From NCBI GenBank assembly GCA_944325895.1, contig CALVCA010000012.1, forward strand, positions 1-44,851: 44,851 bases of DNA, in the 5' to 3' direction. Numbering within the stretch: position 1 is the stretch's first letter; each line of letters begins with the position of its first letter. The notes under the pieces are model-generated. The model saw only the letters and a program-made list of their open reading frames with translations. It was not told the DNA's origin and did not search any database. Both the position numbers and the translations under genes were made by a program. The DNA is from Candidatus Gastranaerophilales bacterium (GTDB lineage: Bacteria; Cyanobacteriota; Vampirovibrionia; Gastranaerophilales; Gastranaerophilaceae). Shown here in pieces: positions 14,942 through 23,611 of the stretch.

Positions 14942-17503
14942 ATGACACAACAAGAAATCAATAATATTAATAGCTGGGAAGTTGATCCTGAAGATACAAC
15001 TCCTGTAATGAAACAATATTTGGATATTAAAAAAGATAATCCAAAAATGCTTTTACTGTATAGGTTAGGAGATTTTTACGAAACATTTTTTGAAGATGCT
15101 CTGACTCTTTCAAAAGTTTTGGAAATAGCATTAACAAGCCGTGATGCGGGACCTTTGGGCAGAATACCTTTAGCCGGAATTCCGGTCAAAGCTGCAGATA
15201 CATATTTGGAAAAACTTGTTCAAAAAAATATCAAAGTTGCGATATGCGAACAGCTTGAGGATCCAAAAACCACAAAACAATTGGTAAAACGTGGTGTTAC
15301 ACGGATAATTACAGCCGGAACACTTACGGAAACAAATTTTTTAAAGAATAATACAAATAATTATATTTGTTCAATATTCCATAGCAAGGACATGTACGGA
15401 CTTGCATATACCGATATTTCGACAGGTGAGTTTAAAGCGACTGAAGCCTCTTTAGAATTGATTAAGAATGAACTGGCAAGGATAAAACCTGTTGAAATTA
15501 TCGCTCCGGCAATAAGGGATGAAATTAAGCCGTTCCAAATTGTTCCTGATGAAAGAATAGATTTGCCTGAAGATATTGTGCAGAATTACTATTGTACTAA
15601 AATTCCCGCCTCCGTATTTGAACAGGAATTTGCAGAAAATAATATTAAGGCTGTGTTTGAGGCTTCAAGTGTTGAGGCTTACAAAAGTGAAGGCTGTAAA
15701 TTAGGTTTCAGAGCAAGCGGAGCATTGCTGGCATATATATGGGAAACACAAAAAGGCAATATGCCGAAATTCGAAAGAATTCAGTATTATGAACTTACCG
15801 AGTACATGATAATTGACGGGAACACAAGAAGAAATTTGGAGTTAACCGAAACATTAAGAGAAAAAAATAAGTACGGTTCTCTTTTGTGGGCGATTGATAA
15901 AACCAAAACAAATATGGGAGCAAGGCTTTTACGTAACTGGATTTGTCAGCCGCTTAAAAATGTCGGTGATATTATGATACGTCAAAATGCAGTCAGCGAG
16001 CTTGTGGAAAATGAAGTCATAAGACGTGAGCTTTTTGAATTATTGGAAAGGGTTTATGATATACAAAGACTTTCAACACGTATAAGCAACACAACAGTTA
16101 CCCCAAGAGATTTTATAAGTTTAAAATTGTCATTGCAAGTTTTTCCCGAGCTTTTGGATGCCGGAAAAAATTTGGAAAATAATCCGTTTAAAGAATTGGA
16201 ACAATACAGGGATGAAATAGTTGAATTTACTGATTTGATAGACAGAACAATTATTGATAATCCGCCGATACAGTTAAAAGACGGTGGTTATATAAAAGAA
16301 AACGTCAGCGGTGAACTTGATTATTTGAGAGATCTTTTAACCGGCGGCGAAAAATGGATTTCGGAATTTGAAGAAAAAGAACGCCAAAAAACCGGGATTA
16401 AAAATTTAAAGGTAAGGTTTAACAAAATTTTCGGGTATTATATTGAGATTACTAATTCAAATATTGAACTTGTTCCGGAACATTATATAAGAAAACAAAC
16501 TCTGACTTCTGCGGAAAGATATATTACTGAAGAATTAAAAAAACACGAAGACGATGTATTATCAGCTCAATTTAAATCTACTGAGCTGGAATATAAGCTT
16601 TACAGTGATTTTAGAGAGTATTCAAAAGAATATGTTACAAAATTACGTGAAATAGCGGAAGCCGTTGCTGTTTCGGATGTGTATGTATCGTTAGCTCAAA
16701 CTGCTGTGGAAAATAATTATACTAAACCTATTGTTGATGAGTCTGATGATTTAATAGTAAGAAACGGCAGGCATGCTGTTTTGGAAAAAATCTTGCCTTT
16801 AGGCGAATACGTTGCAAACGATTTGGATTTAAAAAGCAATTCGGTTGATACTACTCAATTTATGATACTGACAGGTCCTAATATGGCAGGTAAATCAACC
16901 TATATGCGTCAAAATGCACTCATTATAATTTTAGCCCAAATAGGTTCCTGGATACCCGCAGATTATGCCAAAATAGGCATAGCAGATAAAATCTTTACCC
17001 GTGTCGGAGCATCTGATGATTTGACATTGGGTCAGTCAACGTTTATGGTTGAGATGATTGAAACTGCCAGTATATTAAATTCCGCCACGGAAAAAAGTTT
17101 TATTCTGCTGGATGAAATCGGACGTGGCACAAGTACGTATGACGGAGTTGCAATAGCCTGGTCTGTTGCGGAATTTATTGCGGCAAAAATTAAAGCAAGG
17201 ACTATTTTTGCAACTCATTACCACGAGTTAAACGTAATGACGCAAAATTATCCGCAGATAAAGAATTACAGGATTACGGTTGCGGAAGAAAACGGTGAGA
17301 TAGAATTTTTACGCAAAATCGTCCCAGGAGGTACCAGCAAAAGCTATGGTATTCAAGTAGCTAAAATGGCAGGTTTGCCAAAAAGTGTTATTAAACGCTC
17401 AGAAGATTTAATGACTAAAATGCAGCGGGATTTTTCAAATAATCTTTCCTCCAGGAAAAAGTCCGACATGATTGATGTGCCGCAGTTAAATCTTTTTAAT
17501 TAA
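14942..17503 (+). CDS. mutS: DNA mismatch repair protein MutS
   Basis: An 853-aa mismatch recognition ATPase. The mismatch-wedge Phe-x-Glu motif is GDFYETF (F45, E47). The ATPase domain has Walker A GPNMAGKST at 645-653, Walker B LLDEIGRGTS with D724-E725, and the ATHYHEL histidine switch. The C-terminal helix-turn-helix dimerisation segment is present, and the tail ends with a clamp-binding-like QLNLFN. Full length, MutS1 type. No mutL in the window. No ribosome site precedes the ATG. Confidence 0.97.
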   Translation: MTQQEINNINSWEVDPEDTTPVMKQYLDIKKDNPKMLLLYRLGDFYETFFEDALTLSKVLEIALTSRDAGPLGRIPLAGIPVKAADTYLEKLVQKNIKVAICEQLEDPKTTKQLVKRGVTRIITAGTLTETNFLKNNTNNYICSIFHSKDMYGLAYTDISTGEFKATEASLELIKNELARIKPVEIIAPAIRDEIKPFQIVPDERIDLPEDIVQNYYCTKIPASVFEQEFAENNIKAVFEASSVEAYKSEGCKLGFRASGALLAYIWETQKGNMPKFERIQYYELTEYMIIDGNTRRNLELTETLREKNKYGSLLWAIDKTKTNMGARLLRNWICQPLKNVGDIMIRQNAVSELVENEVIRRELFELLERVYDIQRLSTRISNTTVTPRDFISLKLSLQVFPELLDAGKNLENNPFKELEQYRDEIVEFTDLIDRTIIDNPPIQLKDGGYIKENVSGELDYLRDLLTGGEKWISEFEEKERQKTGIKNLKVRFNKIFGYYIEITNSNIELVPEHYIRKQTLTSAERYITEELKKHEDDVLSAQFKSTELEYKLYSDFREYSKEYVTKLREIAEAVAVSDVYVSLAQTAVENNYTKPIVDESDDLIVRNGRHAVLEKILPLGEYVANDLDLKSNSVDTTQFMILTGPNMAGKSTYMRQNALIIILAQIGSWIPADYAKIGIADKIFTRVGASDDLTLGQSTFMVEMIETASILNSATEKSFILLDEIGRGTSTYDGVAIAWSVAEFIAAKIKARTIFATHYHELNVMTQNYPQIKNYRITVAEENGEIEFLRKIVPGGTSKSYGIQVAKMAGLPKSVIKRSEDLMTKMQRDFSNNLSSRKKSDMIDVPQLNLFN

Positions 17504-17576
17504 TATTTGTAAATTTTTGCGGTAAATATATCAAAAAATTTTTATTACGAGTTTTAATATTATTAAGGAGTGTAAC

Positions 17577-18026
17577 ATGGTAGTGAATTTAAATCCGGCT
17601 GTTAAGCCTTACTATAATAATTATAATAATTATAACAGGCAGGTGTGTTTCGGGAATAATCTTACAAAGCCTGAAGAAAAAGGCGGCTTCAGAGAAGATT
17701 TGAGTAAAATTGCAAAATTCTTTACTACTTTAAGCGAAATGACAAAAGCTACGGTAAAAGGAGCCGGATACGGAGCTTTGACAGGTACTGTTTTTGCATC
17801 AGGTTTTTGGCTGTTTAAAGCATTGCCGAAAGGTTTCAAAAAAGGTCAGTCCTTGAAAAACGTGTTTAAACACCCCTTAAAAAGTATAGGTACAAAAGGT
17901 AAAATCATAAGCGGAGCAGCTGCATTGCTCGTTGCTGCAGGTCATATTATAAACGGAAAATTAAAATCAAATCAACGCACAGCAAATGTTGACCATCAAT
18001 TGAAAACAGGTCACAGGACTGCTTAA
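17577..18026 (+). CDS. lineage-type orphan with CFGNN motif and membrane segments
   Basis: A 149-aa protein of unknown family. The N-terminus is Asn/Tyr-rich (YYNNYNNYNR at 12-21), followed by VCFGNN (23-28), then a charged stretch. Two hydrophobic glycine/alanine-rich segments at about 61-80 and 110-128 may be membrane helices or a glycine-zipper. The Phe-Gly-Asn motif recurs in other proteins of this window. An AAGGAG site 9 nt before the ATG supports the start. Stands alone between mutS and the sigma factor gene. Confidence 0.7.
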   Translation: MVVNLNPAVKPYYNNYNNYNRQVCFGNNLTKPEEKGGFREDLSKIAKFFTTLSEMTKATVKGAGYGALTGTVFASGFWLFKALPKGFKKGQSLKNVFKHPLKSIGTKGKIISGAAALLVAAGHIINGKLKSNQRTANVDHQLKTGHRTA

Positions 18027-18078
18027 AACTGTTAAAAATATGTAATAAAAATTAAAAATTATGAAAAAAATAAAAATA

Positions 18079-18087
18079 TGCTATAAT
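18079..18087 (+). promoter_or_regulatory. extended -10 promoter of sigma factor gene
   Basis: TGC followed by TATAAT at 18082-18087, then five bases (TATGC) and the ATG at 18093. The -35 region is poor, as is common with extended -10 promoters. This predicts a leaderless mRNA unless translation starts at the internal ATG 18108. Confidence 0.5.
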
Positions 18088-18092
18088 TATGC

Positions 18093-18878
18093 ATGAGAGA
18101 GTATTCAATGAAGTACGAAAGATTAGACAGTTTAATAGCATCCTACAAGTCATGCAAAGATGAGAAAAAAAAGCGTATGCTTGTTTTGAATATTGTTGAA
18201 GATGCAATGGTTTTAGTAAAAAGAATTGCAGGGACAATTTCAATGCAGTCGGGTGTCAGCAATGAAGATTTGGTTCAGGTCGGGTCTTTGGGATTAATTA
18301 AAGCAATTGATGCTTATAAAATGGATATGAATACCCGATTTAGAACTTATGCAACATATTTTATTAAAGGTGAAATAAAACATTATTTAAGGGACAAAGC
18401 AGCTATAATAAAAGCCCCCAGGGAACTTCAGGAACTTGTTTTTAAAATTTCCGAAACAGTAAAGAGATTTAACGAACACGGTGTTGAAACTCCGTCAGTA
18501 CAAGATATAGCAGATACGCTCGGCATTTCAGTGCAAAAAGTCGAGGAAGTTTTAAATATAGATAAATTTAAAAATACGCTTTCATTAGATCAGTATTTCA
18601 AAAGTGATGACGAAGACATTTCTCTTATGGATAAAATACCGTCAGGGGATTATAAGGAGCTTGTAAGAGCTTATGAGAATAAATTAATGCTTGCGTCCGT
18701 AATTAAAAAACTAAAACCTGAATTAAGAGAGATAATCGAATTAAGTTATTATGAAGATTTAAACCAGCGTGAAATATCCGAAAAATTGAATATTTCACAG
18801 ATGCAGGTTTCAAGAAGGCTAAAAAAAGCATTAAACAGAATGTATGAATTAATAACAAACAGTGAGGAAAAGGAGTAA
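18093..18878 (+). CDS. group 3 sigma-70 family sigma factor (SigF/FliA-like)
   Basis: A 261-aa alternative sigma factor. Region 2 lies at about 55-95 (EDLVQVGSLGLIKAIDAY, TRFRTYATYFIKGEIKHYLR), region 3 at about 115-155 (TPSVQDIADTLGISVQKVEE) and region 4 at 210-250 (LNQREISEKLNISQMQVSRR). Region 1.1 is absent. Overall it resembles SigB/SigF/SigG or FliA proteins, which serve stress, development or motility regulons. No anti-sigma or anti-anti-sigma gene is adjacent. The prepilin peptidase gene follows after 3 nt, hinting at a link to pili. Start could be 18093 (leaderless) or 18108. Confidence 0.85.
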   Translation: MREYSMKYERLDSLIASYKSCKDEKKKRMLVLNIVEDAMVLVKRIAGTISMQSGVSNEDLVQVGSLGLIKAIDAYKMDMNTRFRTYATYFIKGEIKHYLRDKAAIIKAPRELQELVFKISETVKRFNEHGVETPSVQDIADTLGISVQKVEEVLNIDKFKNTLSLDQYFKSDDEDISLMDKIPSGDYKELVRAYENKLMLASVIKKLKPELREIIELSYYEDLNQREISEKLNISQMQVSRRLKKALNRMYELITNSEEKE

Positions 18879-18881
18879 AAC

Positions 18882-19862
18882 ATGCTGATAGCAATACTTT
18901 TATTTATATTTATTGTAGGACTGTGCATAGGCAGTTTTTTGAACGTAGTTATATTAAGGGCACTTCAAAGTGAATCAATAGTGTCGCCGGCTTCAAAATG
19001 TCCCAAATGCGGACACAAATTATTTTGGTGGCATAATATTCCGTTATTGTCATATATAATTTTAAGAGGCAAATGCGGATTTTGTAAAGAAAAAATAAGC
19101 CTTCAGTATCCGATAGTCGAATTTTTGACAGGTGTAATATTTGTATTGGCATTTTTAAAATATGGAATTACCTGGGATACAATATTTGCGTGTGTTATAG
19201 GCTCTTTATTGGTTGTAATAGCCGGAACAGATTGGAGAGAAAAAGTTGTATTTGATCTTCATACATATTTGTTGATTGCTGTCGGAATTTTATATGCATT
19301 GATTGTTACGGGGGTCGAAGTATTTTTAAGCTACAAATTATTAGGTACACTCACGATTTCAAGCAAATGGCTTTTGACAAACCCGATAACTAACACATTA
19401 TTCGGAATAATTTTAGGTTATGTAATACTGGAAGGTGCAGCACGGCTCGGATATTTATTTGCCGGTACAAGAGCATTCGGTGAAGGAGATTCACTTATTG
19501 CGGCAGGACTCGGTGCAGTATTTGGATGGAAAACTCTTTTGTATGTACTGGTTTTGAGTTTAATAGTTCAAGCTGTTATAACAGTACCGGTATTTATAAA
19601 AAAAGAAATTTCAAATAAAAACTGGATGACAGTAATATCATTAGCGGCATTTTTGGTATATACGGCAGCATTTATTATGGCATTAAATTTTGGCTGGCTT
19701 TCTAACAAAATCGCCTACGGTGCAAGTGCAATTGTTCTTGCTGTAATAGGTATATTTACGTGTCGTGAAATATTATTGGGTATAAAAAATCCGGACAACA
19801 GAACTTACCTTCCGTTTGGTCCGGCATTAGTTTTGGCAGGCTTAATTATTTTATTGCTGTAA
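18882..19862 (+). CDS. pilD: prepilin peptidase (A24 family, PilD-like)
   Basis: A 326-aa polytopic membrane protein. The N-terminal domain has the two zinc-ribbon-like pairs C40-x2-C43 and C65-x2-C68. The A24 aspartyl protease motif is present: D117 in IAGTDWRE and D203 in FGEGDSLIAAG (GxGD). The enzyme cleaves and usually N-methylates type IV prepilins or pseudopilins in the membrane. Family members are often 250-290 aa; this one has extra C-terminal helices. AAGGAG ribosome site. Co-transcribed with the sigma factor. No pilin genes are in the window. Confidence 0.9.
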   Translation: MLIAILLFIFIVGLCIGSFLNVVILRALQSESIVSPASKCPKCGHKLFWWHNIPLLSYIILRGKCGFCKEKISLQYPIVEFLTGVIFVLAFLKYGITWDTIFACVIGSLLVVIAGTDWREKVVFDLHTYLLIAVGILYALIVTGVEVFLSYKLLGTLTISSKWLLTNPITNTLFGIILGYVILEGAARLGYLFAGTRAFGEGDSLIAAGLGAVFGWKTLLYVLVLSLIVQAVITVPVFIKKEISNKNWMTVISLAAFLVYTAAFIMALNFGWLSNKIAYGASAIVLAVIGIFTCREILLGIKNPDNRTYLPFGPALVLAGLIILLL

Positions 19863-19893
19863 TATTTATTCATAAATTATAAAAAAATTGCAA

Positions 19894-19938
19894 TTTCCCG
19901 CACTAAAAATACTTTATTTATATAAGTAGTGTGGGAAA
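19894..19938 (+). promoter_or_regulatory. 12-bp inverted repeat ending at a start codon
   Basis: TTTCCCGCACTA (19894-19905) and TAGTGTGGGAAA (19927-19938) are complementary with one G-T pair, loop 21 nt. The second arm ends exactly one base before the HD-GYP ATG. A TTGCAA -35-like box sits at 19888-19893. It could be an operator around a promoter or an mRNA hairpin hiding the start region. Confidence 0.6.
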
Positions 19939-20688
19939 ATGGGAATAGATTTAAAAGTTTCTCGGATTAGTGTGAATATGCCTTTATCCGGCTTGGGATT
20001 TAAGGGCAAAGTGCAGACGGACAGGTTTGAAAGTACGTCTGTAAGCCGTTTTACGTCTGAGAATTATATAAGAAGTTCCATAGAAACAAATCCCAAAATA
20101 AAATTAATATTAAAAGAAATGCATGCTCCCGCAAAACTAAATATCAAAGAACTTCAAGAGCTTAACGAAGGGCATGCAAAAGATACTCAAAATGTAGCGG
20201 CAGGAATAATATCAAACTTGCCGAAAGGTTTAAGAGTGCATGTTGATACAAAAGCTGTCAAAGATGCGGCTTATCTTCACGATATCGGAAAAGTTTTAAT
20301 TCCTGCAGAGGTTTTAAATAAAAAAGGTTCATTAAGTGAAGCGGAAAAAGAAATTATGCACCGCCACAGTGAACTCGGATATGAAATATTAAAAAATTCA
20401 GGACTTGATTTAAAAACTTTGAGATTAATAAAATATCACCATCAAAACCCGTCCCACACAGGATATCCAAGCGTTCCGTCAGACTTTTTTGCTGATATAA
20501 ATCTGCAAATTTTATCAGCGGCTGATAAATATTCCGCATTAACAGAACCCCGTGTCTACAAGGCGCCTATGGATAAAAATAAGGCTCTTGCATTGATATA
20601 TCGGGATGTCCAAAAAGGCAACCTGCATCCGTTTGTATTTAAAGCATTAAAAGATTATGCCGGGCAAAATGTTTGTAGTATAATCTAA
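19939..20688 (+). CDS. HD-GYP-like phosphodiesterase domain protein
   Basis: A 249-aa protein. The N-terminal 60 residues are unique and contain LGFKGK (19-24), the short motif shared with other proteins here. An HD-GYP domain follows: H79, H114-D115 (LHDIGK), H141/H143 (HRHSELGYEIL), H167-H168 and GYP 175-177, D196 (AADKYSAL). HD-GYP enzymes hydrolyse cyclic di-GMP or related dinucleotides. The usual HHExxDGxGYP is HHQNPSHTGYP, so Glu and Asp-Gly are replaced; activity or specificity may differ. No receiver or GAF domain and no diguanylate cyclase nearby. The upstream hairpin suggests tight control. Confidence 0.82.
   Translation: MGIDLKVSRISVNMPLSGLGFKGKVQTDRFESTSVSRFTSENYIRSSIETNPKIKLILKEMHAPAKLNIKELQELNEGHAKDTQNVAAGIISNLPKGLRVHVDTKAVKDAAYLHDIGKVLIPAEVLNKKGSLSEAEKEIMHRHSELGYEILKNSGLDLKTLRLIKYHHQNPSHTGYPSVPSDFFADINLQILSAADKYSALTEPRVYKAPMDKNKALALIYRDVQKGNLHPFVFKALKDYAGQNVCSII
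20679..20684 (+). promoter_or_regulatory. -10 box 6 nt before the agcS start
   Basis: TATAAT at 20679-20684 is followed by CTAAGA and the ATG at 20691. The box lies inside the end of the HD-GYP gene. The -35 match is weak. The spacing matches the other predicted leaderless starts. Confidence 0.4.
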
Positions 20689-20690
20689 GA

Positions 20691-22160
20691 ATGAATTTAG
20701 ACAACCTTATTGACGGTTTATTATCACCTGTTGCCGATAAAATATCAGGTATAATTTTTTACTCGGTCACAATAAACAGCGTAAAAATTGAATTATTGGT
20801 TGTATTGCTGATGTTTGCGGCATTATATTTTACGCTGAGAACAAGATTTATCGGATTTTGGGGGTTTAAACACGGTCTGAAGCTTATTTTAAATAAATAC
20901 AAACACAACGACAGCTTAAAAAAAGAAAAAAAAGGAGAAGTGTCGTCATTTCAGGCACTGACAGCAACGATTTCAGCTTCGGCAGGTATAGGAAACGTTG
21001 CGGGTTCCGCTGCTGCCGTATCAATAGGCGGTCCCGGGGTAATATTTTGGATGATTATTGCCGGAATTTTTTCGATGGCATTAAAATTTGCAGAAGTGCT
21101 TTTGGGAATAAAATTCAGACAAATAAATAAAGACGGCACGGTAAACGGCGGACCTATGTATTATATTGAAAAAGGCTTGAAAGCTCCGTGGATAAAACCT
21201 TTTGCTCCTTATTTGTCAAAAATTTATGCAGTTTGCTGTATTTTTGCAATGATAGGCGGATGGAATTTATTTCAGATTAATGCCATGACAGTACAGATAA
21301 CGGAAGTAACCGGCGGCAGTGAGAGTTTTTTTGCTCATCAAAGCTGGGTTTTGGGGGTAATTGTTGCGATAATTACATATATGACAATAATTGGCGGAAT
21401 AAAATCAATCGGAAAATTCACATCGAAAGTTACCCCCGTAATGTGTACTCTATATGTGTTTTCAGCATTTTTAATATGTTTGGCGAATTTTGGACATATA
21501 GCAGATACGGTAATTCTTATAATAAAAGAGGCATTTCATCCTCAGGCGGTTGCGGGAGGGATGTTCGGGTGCATGCTTTGGGGGTTCAGACGTGCAATGT
21601 TTGCAAATGAAGCAGGGCTGGGTACTGCACCTATTGCGTTTTCCGCAGTAAAAACAAACAAGCCGGCTGCTCAAGCCTTTATCGCCATGCTGCAGCCGTT
21701 TGTGGATACGGTTATTGTCGGCTCTGCCACGGCTTTTATTATTGTTGTTTCCGGTGTGTATAAGTATTCAAACGGGTTGGCGGGAATTGAACTTACGTCA
21801 AAAGCTTTTGAAACTGTTTGTCCGTTTTTTCCGGTACTTTTAACATTGATGGCAAGTTGTTTTGTATTATCAACAATGCTTTGCGGTTCCTATTACGGAA
21901 CTAAGAGCTGGAGTTTTTTATTCGGCAATTCCCCATTGACAACAAGAGTTTTTCAGGTAATATATTGTTTATTCATAGTCATCGGTTCTGCCATGAACTT
22001 TAAAAGTATAATAAATCTTTCAGATGCATTTACATTGTTTTTAGCGGTTCCGAATTTGATAGCGGTGTTTTTGCTTTCAAATGTGATTATGAAAGAGCTT
22101 AAACGTTATTGTAAAAAGTATAAAGTTGGAACAATATTTGAAGAGGAGAAAGTGAAATGA
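20691..22160 (+). CDS. sodium:alanine/glycine symporter, AGCS family
   Basis: A 489-aa transporter with about 10-11 membrane helices. AGCS family signatures: FQALTATISASAGIGNVAGS (about 85-104), GGPGVIFWMIIAG, NGGPMYYIEKGLK, and RRAMFANEAGLGTAPIAFSA. It takes up alanine, glycine or D-alanine with sodium. No ribosome site; start 2 nt after the HD-GYP stop. Overlaps the UDG gene by ATGA, an odd pairing of transport and repair. Confidence 0.92.
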   Translation: MNLDNLIDGLLSPVADKISGIIFYSVTINSVKIELLVVLLMFAALYFTLRTRFIGFWGFKHGLKLILNKYKHNDSLKKEKKGEVSSFQALTATISASAGIGNVAGSAAAVSIGGPGVIFWMIIAGIFSMALKFAEVLLGIKFRQINKDGTVNGGPMYYIEKGLKAPWIKPFAPYLSKIYAVCCIFAMIGGWNLFQINAMTVQITEVTGGSESFFAHQSWVLGVIVAIITYMTIIGGIKSIGKFTSKVTPVMCTLYVFSAFLICLANFGHIADTVILIIKEAFHPQAVAGGMFGCMLWGFRRAMFANEAGLGTAPIAFSAVKTNKPAAQAFIAMLQPFVDTVIVGSATAFIIVVSGVYKYSNGLAGIELTSKAFETVCPFFPVLLTLMASCFVLSTMLCGSYYGTKSWSFLFGNSPLTTRVFQVIYCLFIVIGSAMNFKSIINLSDAFTLFLAVPNLIAVFLLSNVIMKELKRYCKKYKVGTIFEEEKVK

Positions 22161-22774
22161 AAAAAGAATGTCTGAGCATTGTGGAATCAAAATGCAGAGC
22201 CTGCAGGGCATGCGGGTTAGCAAAGACACGCCATAATGTTGTATTTGCAGACGGCAACCCTGAAACAGCCGAAATAGTATTTATCGGTGAAGCTCCGGGA
22301 GAAACTGAAGATTTGGAAGGCAGACCGTTTGTCGGACGTGCCGGTGATTTGTTGAATGAATTTCTTGAGCAGGCAGGTATTTCAAGAGAAGATGATTTGT
22401 ACATAATAAACACAGTTAAATGCAGACCGCCTGAAAATCGTATTCCGACTGATGAAGAAAAAACAGCTTGCGAAAAATTTTTGAATGCTCAAATTGATAT
22501 TATGAACCCGAAAGCTATAGTATTTTGCGGAGCTACTGCTTTGAAATCTTTTTGGCCTGATCCGAAGGTTCAAATCTCTAAAATAAGAGGTAATTGGTTT
22601 GATGTTACAATAAACGGTAAAGAATACAAAGCAATGGCTATTTTCCATCCGTCTTATCTTTTAAGAAACCATTCTATGCAGGAAGGTTCTCCGAGAAGAC
22701 TTATGCAGCAGGATTTAAAAGAAATAAGAAATTTAATCCTGACTGACAGAGTCGCAGATTACGCTGCTGTTTAG
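22157..22774 (+). CDS. type 4 uracil-DNA glycosylase (4Fe-4S)
   Basis: A 205-aa family 4 UDG that removes uracil from DNA. Motif A is GEAPGETEDLEGRPFVGRAG and the C-terminal motif HPSYLLRN. The iron-sulfur cysteines are in the N-terminal CRACRAC cluster (C13, C16, C19) and further on in VKCRPPEN and TACEKF. It is translationally coupled to agcS by ATGA. A good terminator follows, so this is the last gene of the unit. Confidence 0.93.
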   Translation: MKKECLSIVESKCRACRACGLAKTRHNVVFADGNPETAEIVFIGEAPGETEDLEGRPFVGRAGDLLNEFLEQAGISREDDLYIINTVKCRPPENRIPTDEEKTACEKFLNAQIDIMNPKAIVFCGATALKSFWPDPKVQISKIRGNWFDVTINGKEYKAMAIFHPSYLLRNHSMQEGSPRRLMQQDLKEIRNLILTDRVADYAAV

Positions 22775-22785
22775 AAAATTTTTTG

Positions 22786-22814
22786 AGCCTCAAACTTATT
22801 GTTTGGGGCTTTTT
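22786..22814 (+). terminator. intrinsic terminator after the UDG gene
   Basis: AGCCTCAAAC (22786-22795), loop TTATT, GTTTGGGGCT (22801-22810), then a run of T. One G-T pair in a 10-bp stem. The loop contains the stop codon of the convergent gene. Confidence 0.8.
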
Positions 22815-23578
22815 ATACCCAATTTTTCTTTATCATCTTTGGTTAAATTATTTGCCATATTATCAAAAAAATCAGCTAAAAATTTATCTTCCAATTCGCA
22901 TTTTTTGCCGCTCCATTTGGGGTTAAATCTGCTATTCAACGCAAGAATATTCGGTGTTCTGTATTCACCGTATTGACAGCTGATATAAAACGAGCCTTCG
23001 TTAAGCTTTTTGGTTAAATCAATAAATTTATCCATAAATTCACGGCGTTGTTTTGTTATTTCTTTTTTATAAAGTATCATTTCATTTTCAAATTCTTTTG
23101 CGGTAAATGATTTTTTAGAAAGCTCCAGTATTTTATCTGCAATTAATTCGGAATTTGAATGAAAAATAGGGTTTTGCCAAAAATCGTTTCCGACCTTGTA
23201 GCAGTAGTAATCTATATTTTTTTCTTTGCAGGCATTTTCTAAAGCCCTGTAACCTTCAAGGTCAATCACCGTATTTACTCCGCTATTTTTCAAGGTGTCT
23301 AAATATTTAAGATTCATTGCAAGGGTTGCACCTTTATATGAATTATTGCCTATATCCGCAAAATTAGGGATGTAAACATCTTGAAGCTTAGAATTTTTAT
23401 ATATGTCGGATGAATAATCAGGCAGAATTTTTGAAAGCATGCGGCTTCTTAATGCTTCTCTTATCGCAGCCCCGTCAATGTAATCATTGCCAAAATTTCT
23501 GCAATCATCACTTAAATTATTAATTTTTTCTGACGTAAAATTTAAAATTTTTACAGGCATGGATGACAGAATTTTCAT
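22796..23578 (-). CDS. possible cysteine phosphatase-like protein, 260 aa
   Basis: No confident family. The segment SGVNTVIDLEGYRALENACK (99-118) and the CQYGEYRT loop (C201 to R207, a C-x5-R-T pattern) resemble dual-specificity or tyrosine phosphatases, where the sequence is usually HCxxGxxRT; here Ser200 replaces the His. An inner helical insertion of about 60 residues lies between the two. No signal peptide. The N-terminal 80 residues are unique to this protein. It lies 33 nt after the 401-aa membrane protein gene and is probably in the same transcription unit. The phosphatase idea rests on two short motifs. Confidence 0.6.
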   Translation of the reverse strand: MKILSSMPVKILNFTSEKINNLSDDCRNFGNDYIDGAAIREALRSRMLSKILPDYSSDIYKNSKLQDVYIPNFADIGNNSYKGATLAMNLKYLDTLKNSGVNTVIDLEGYRALENACKEKNIDYYCYKVGNDFWQNPIFHSNSELIADKILELSKKSFTAKEFENEMILYKKEITKQRREFMDKFIDLTKKLNEGSFYISCQYGEYRTPNILALNSRFNPKWSGKKCELEDKFLADFFDNMANNLTKDDKEKLGIKSPKQ

Positions 23579-23611
23579 AGATTTTATAAAACACCTGAAT
23601 AAATTTTTTTG

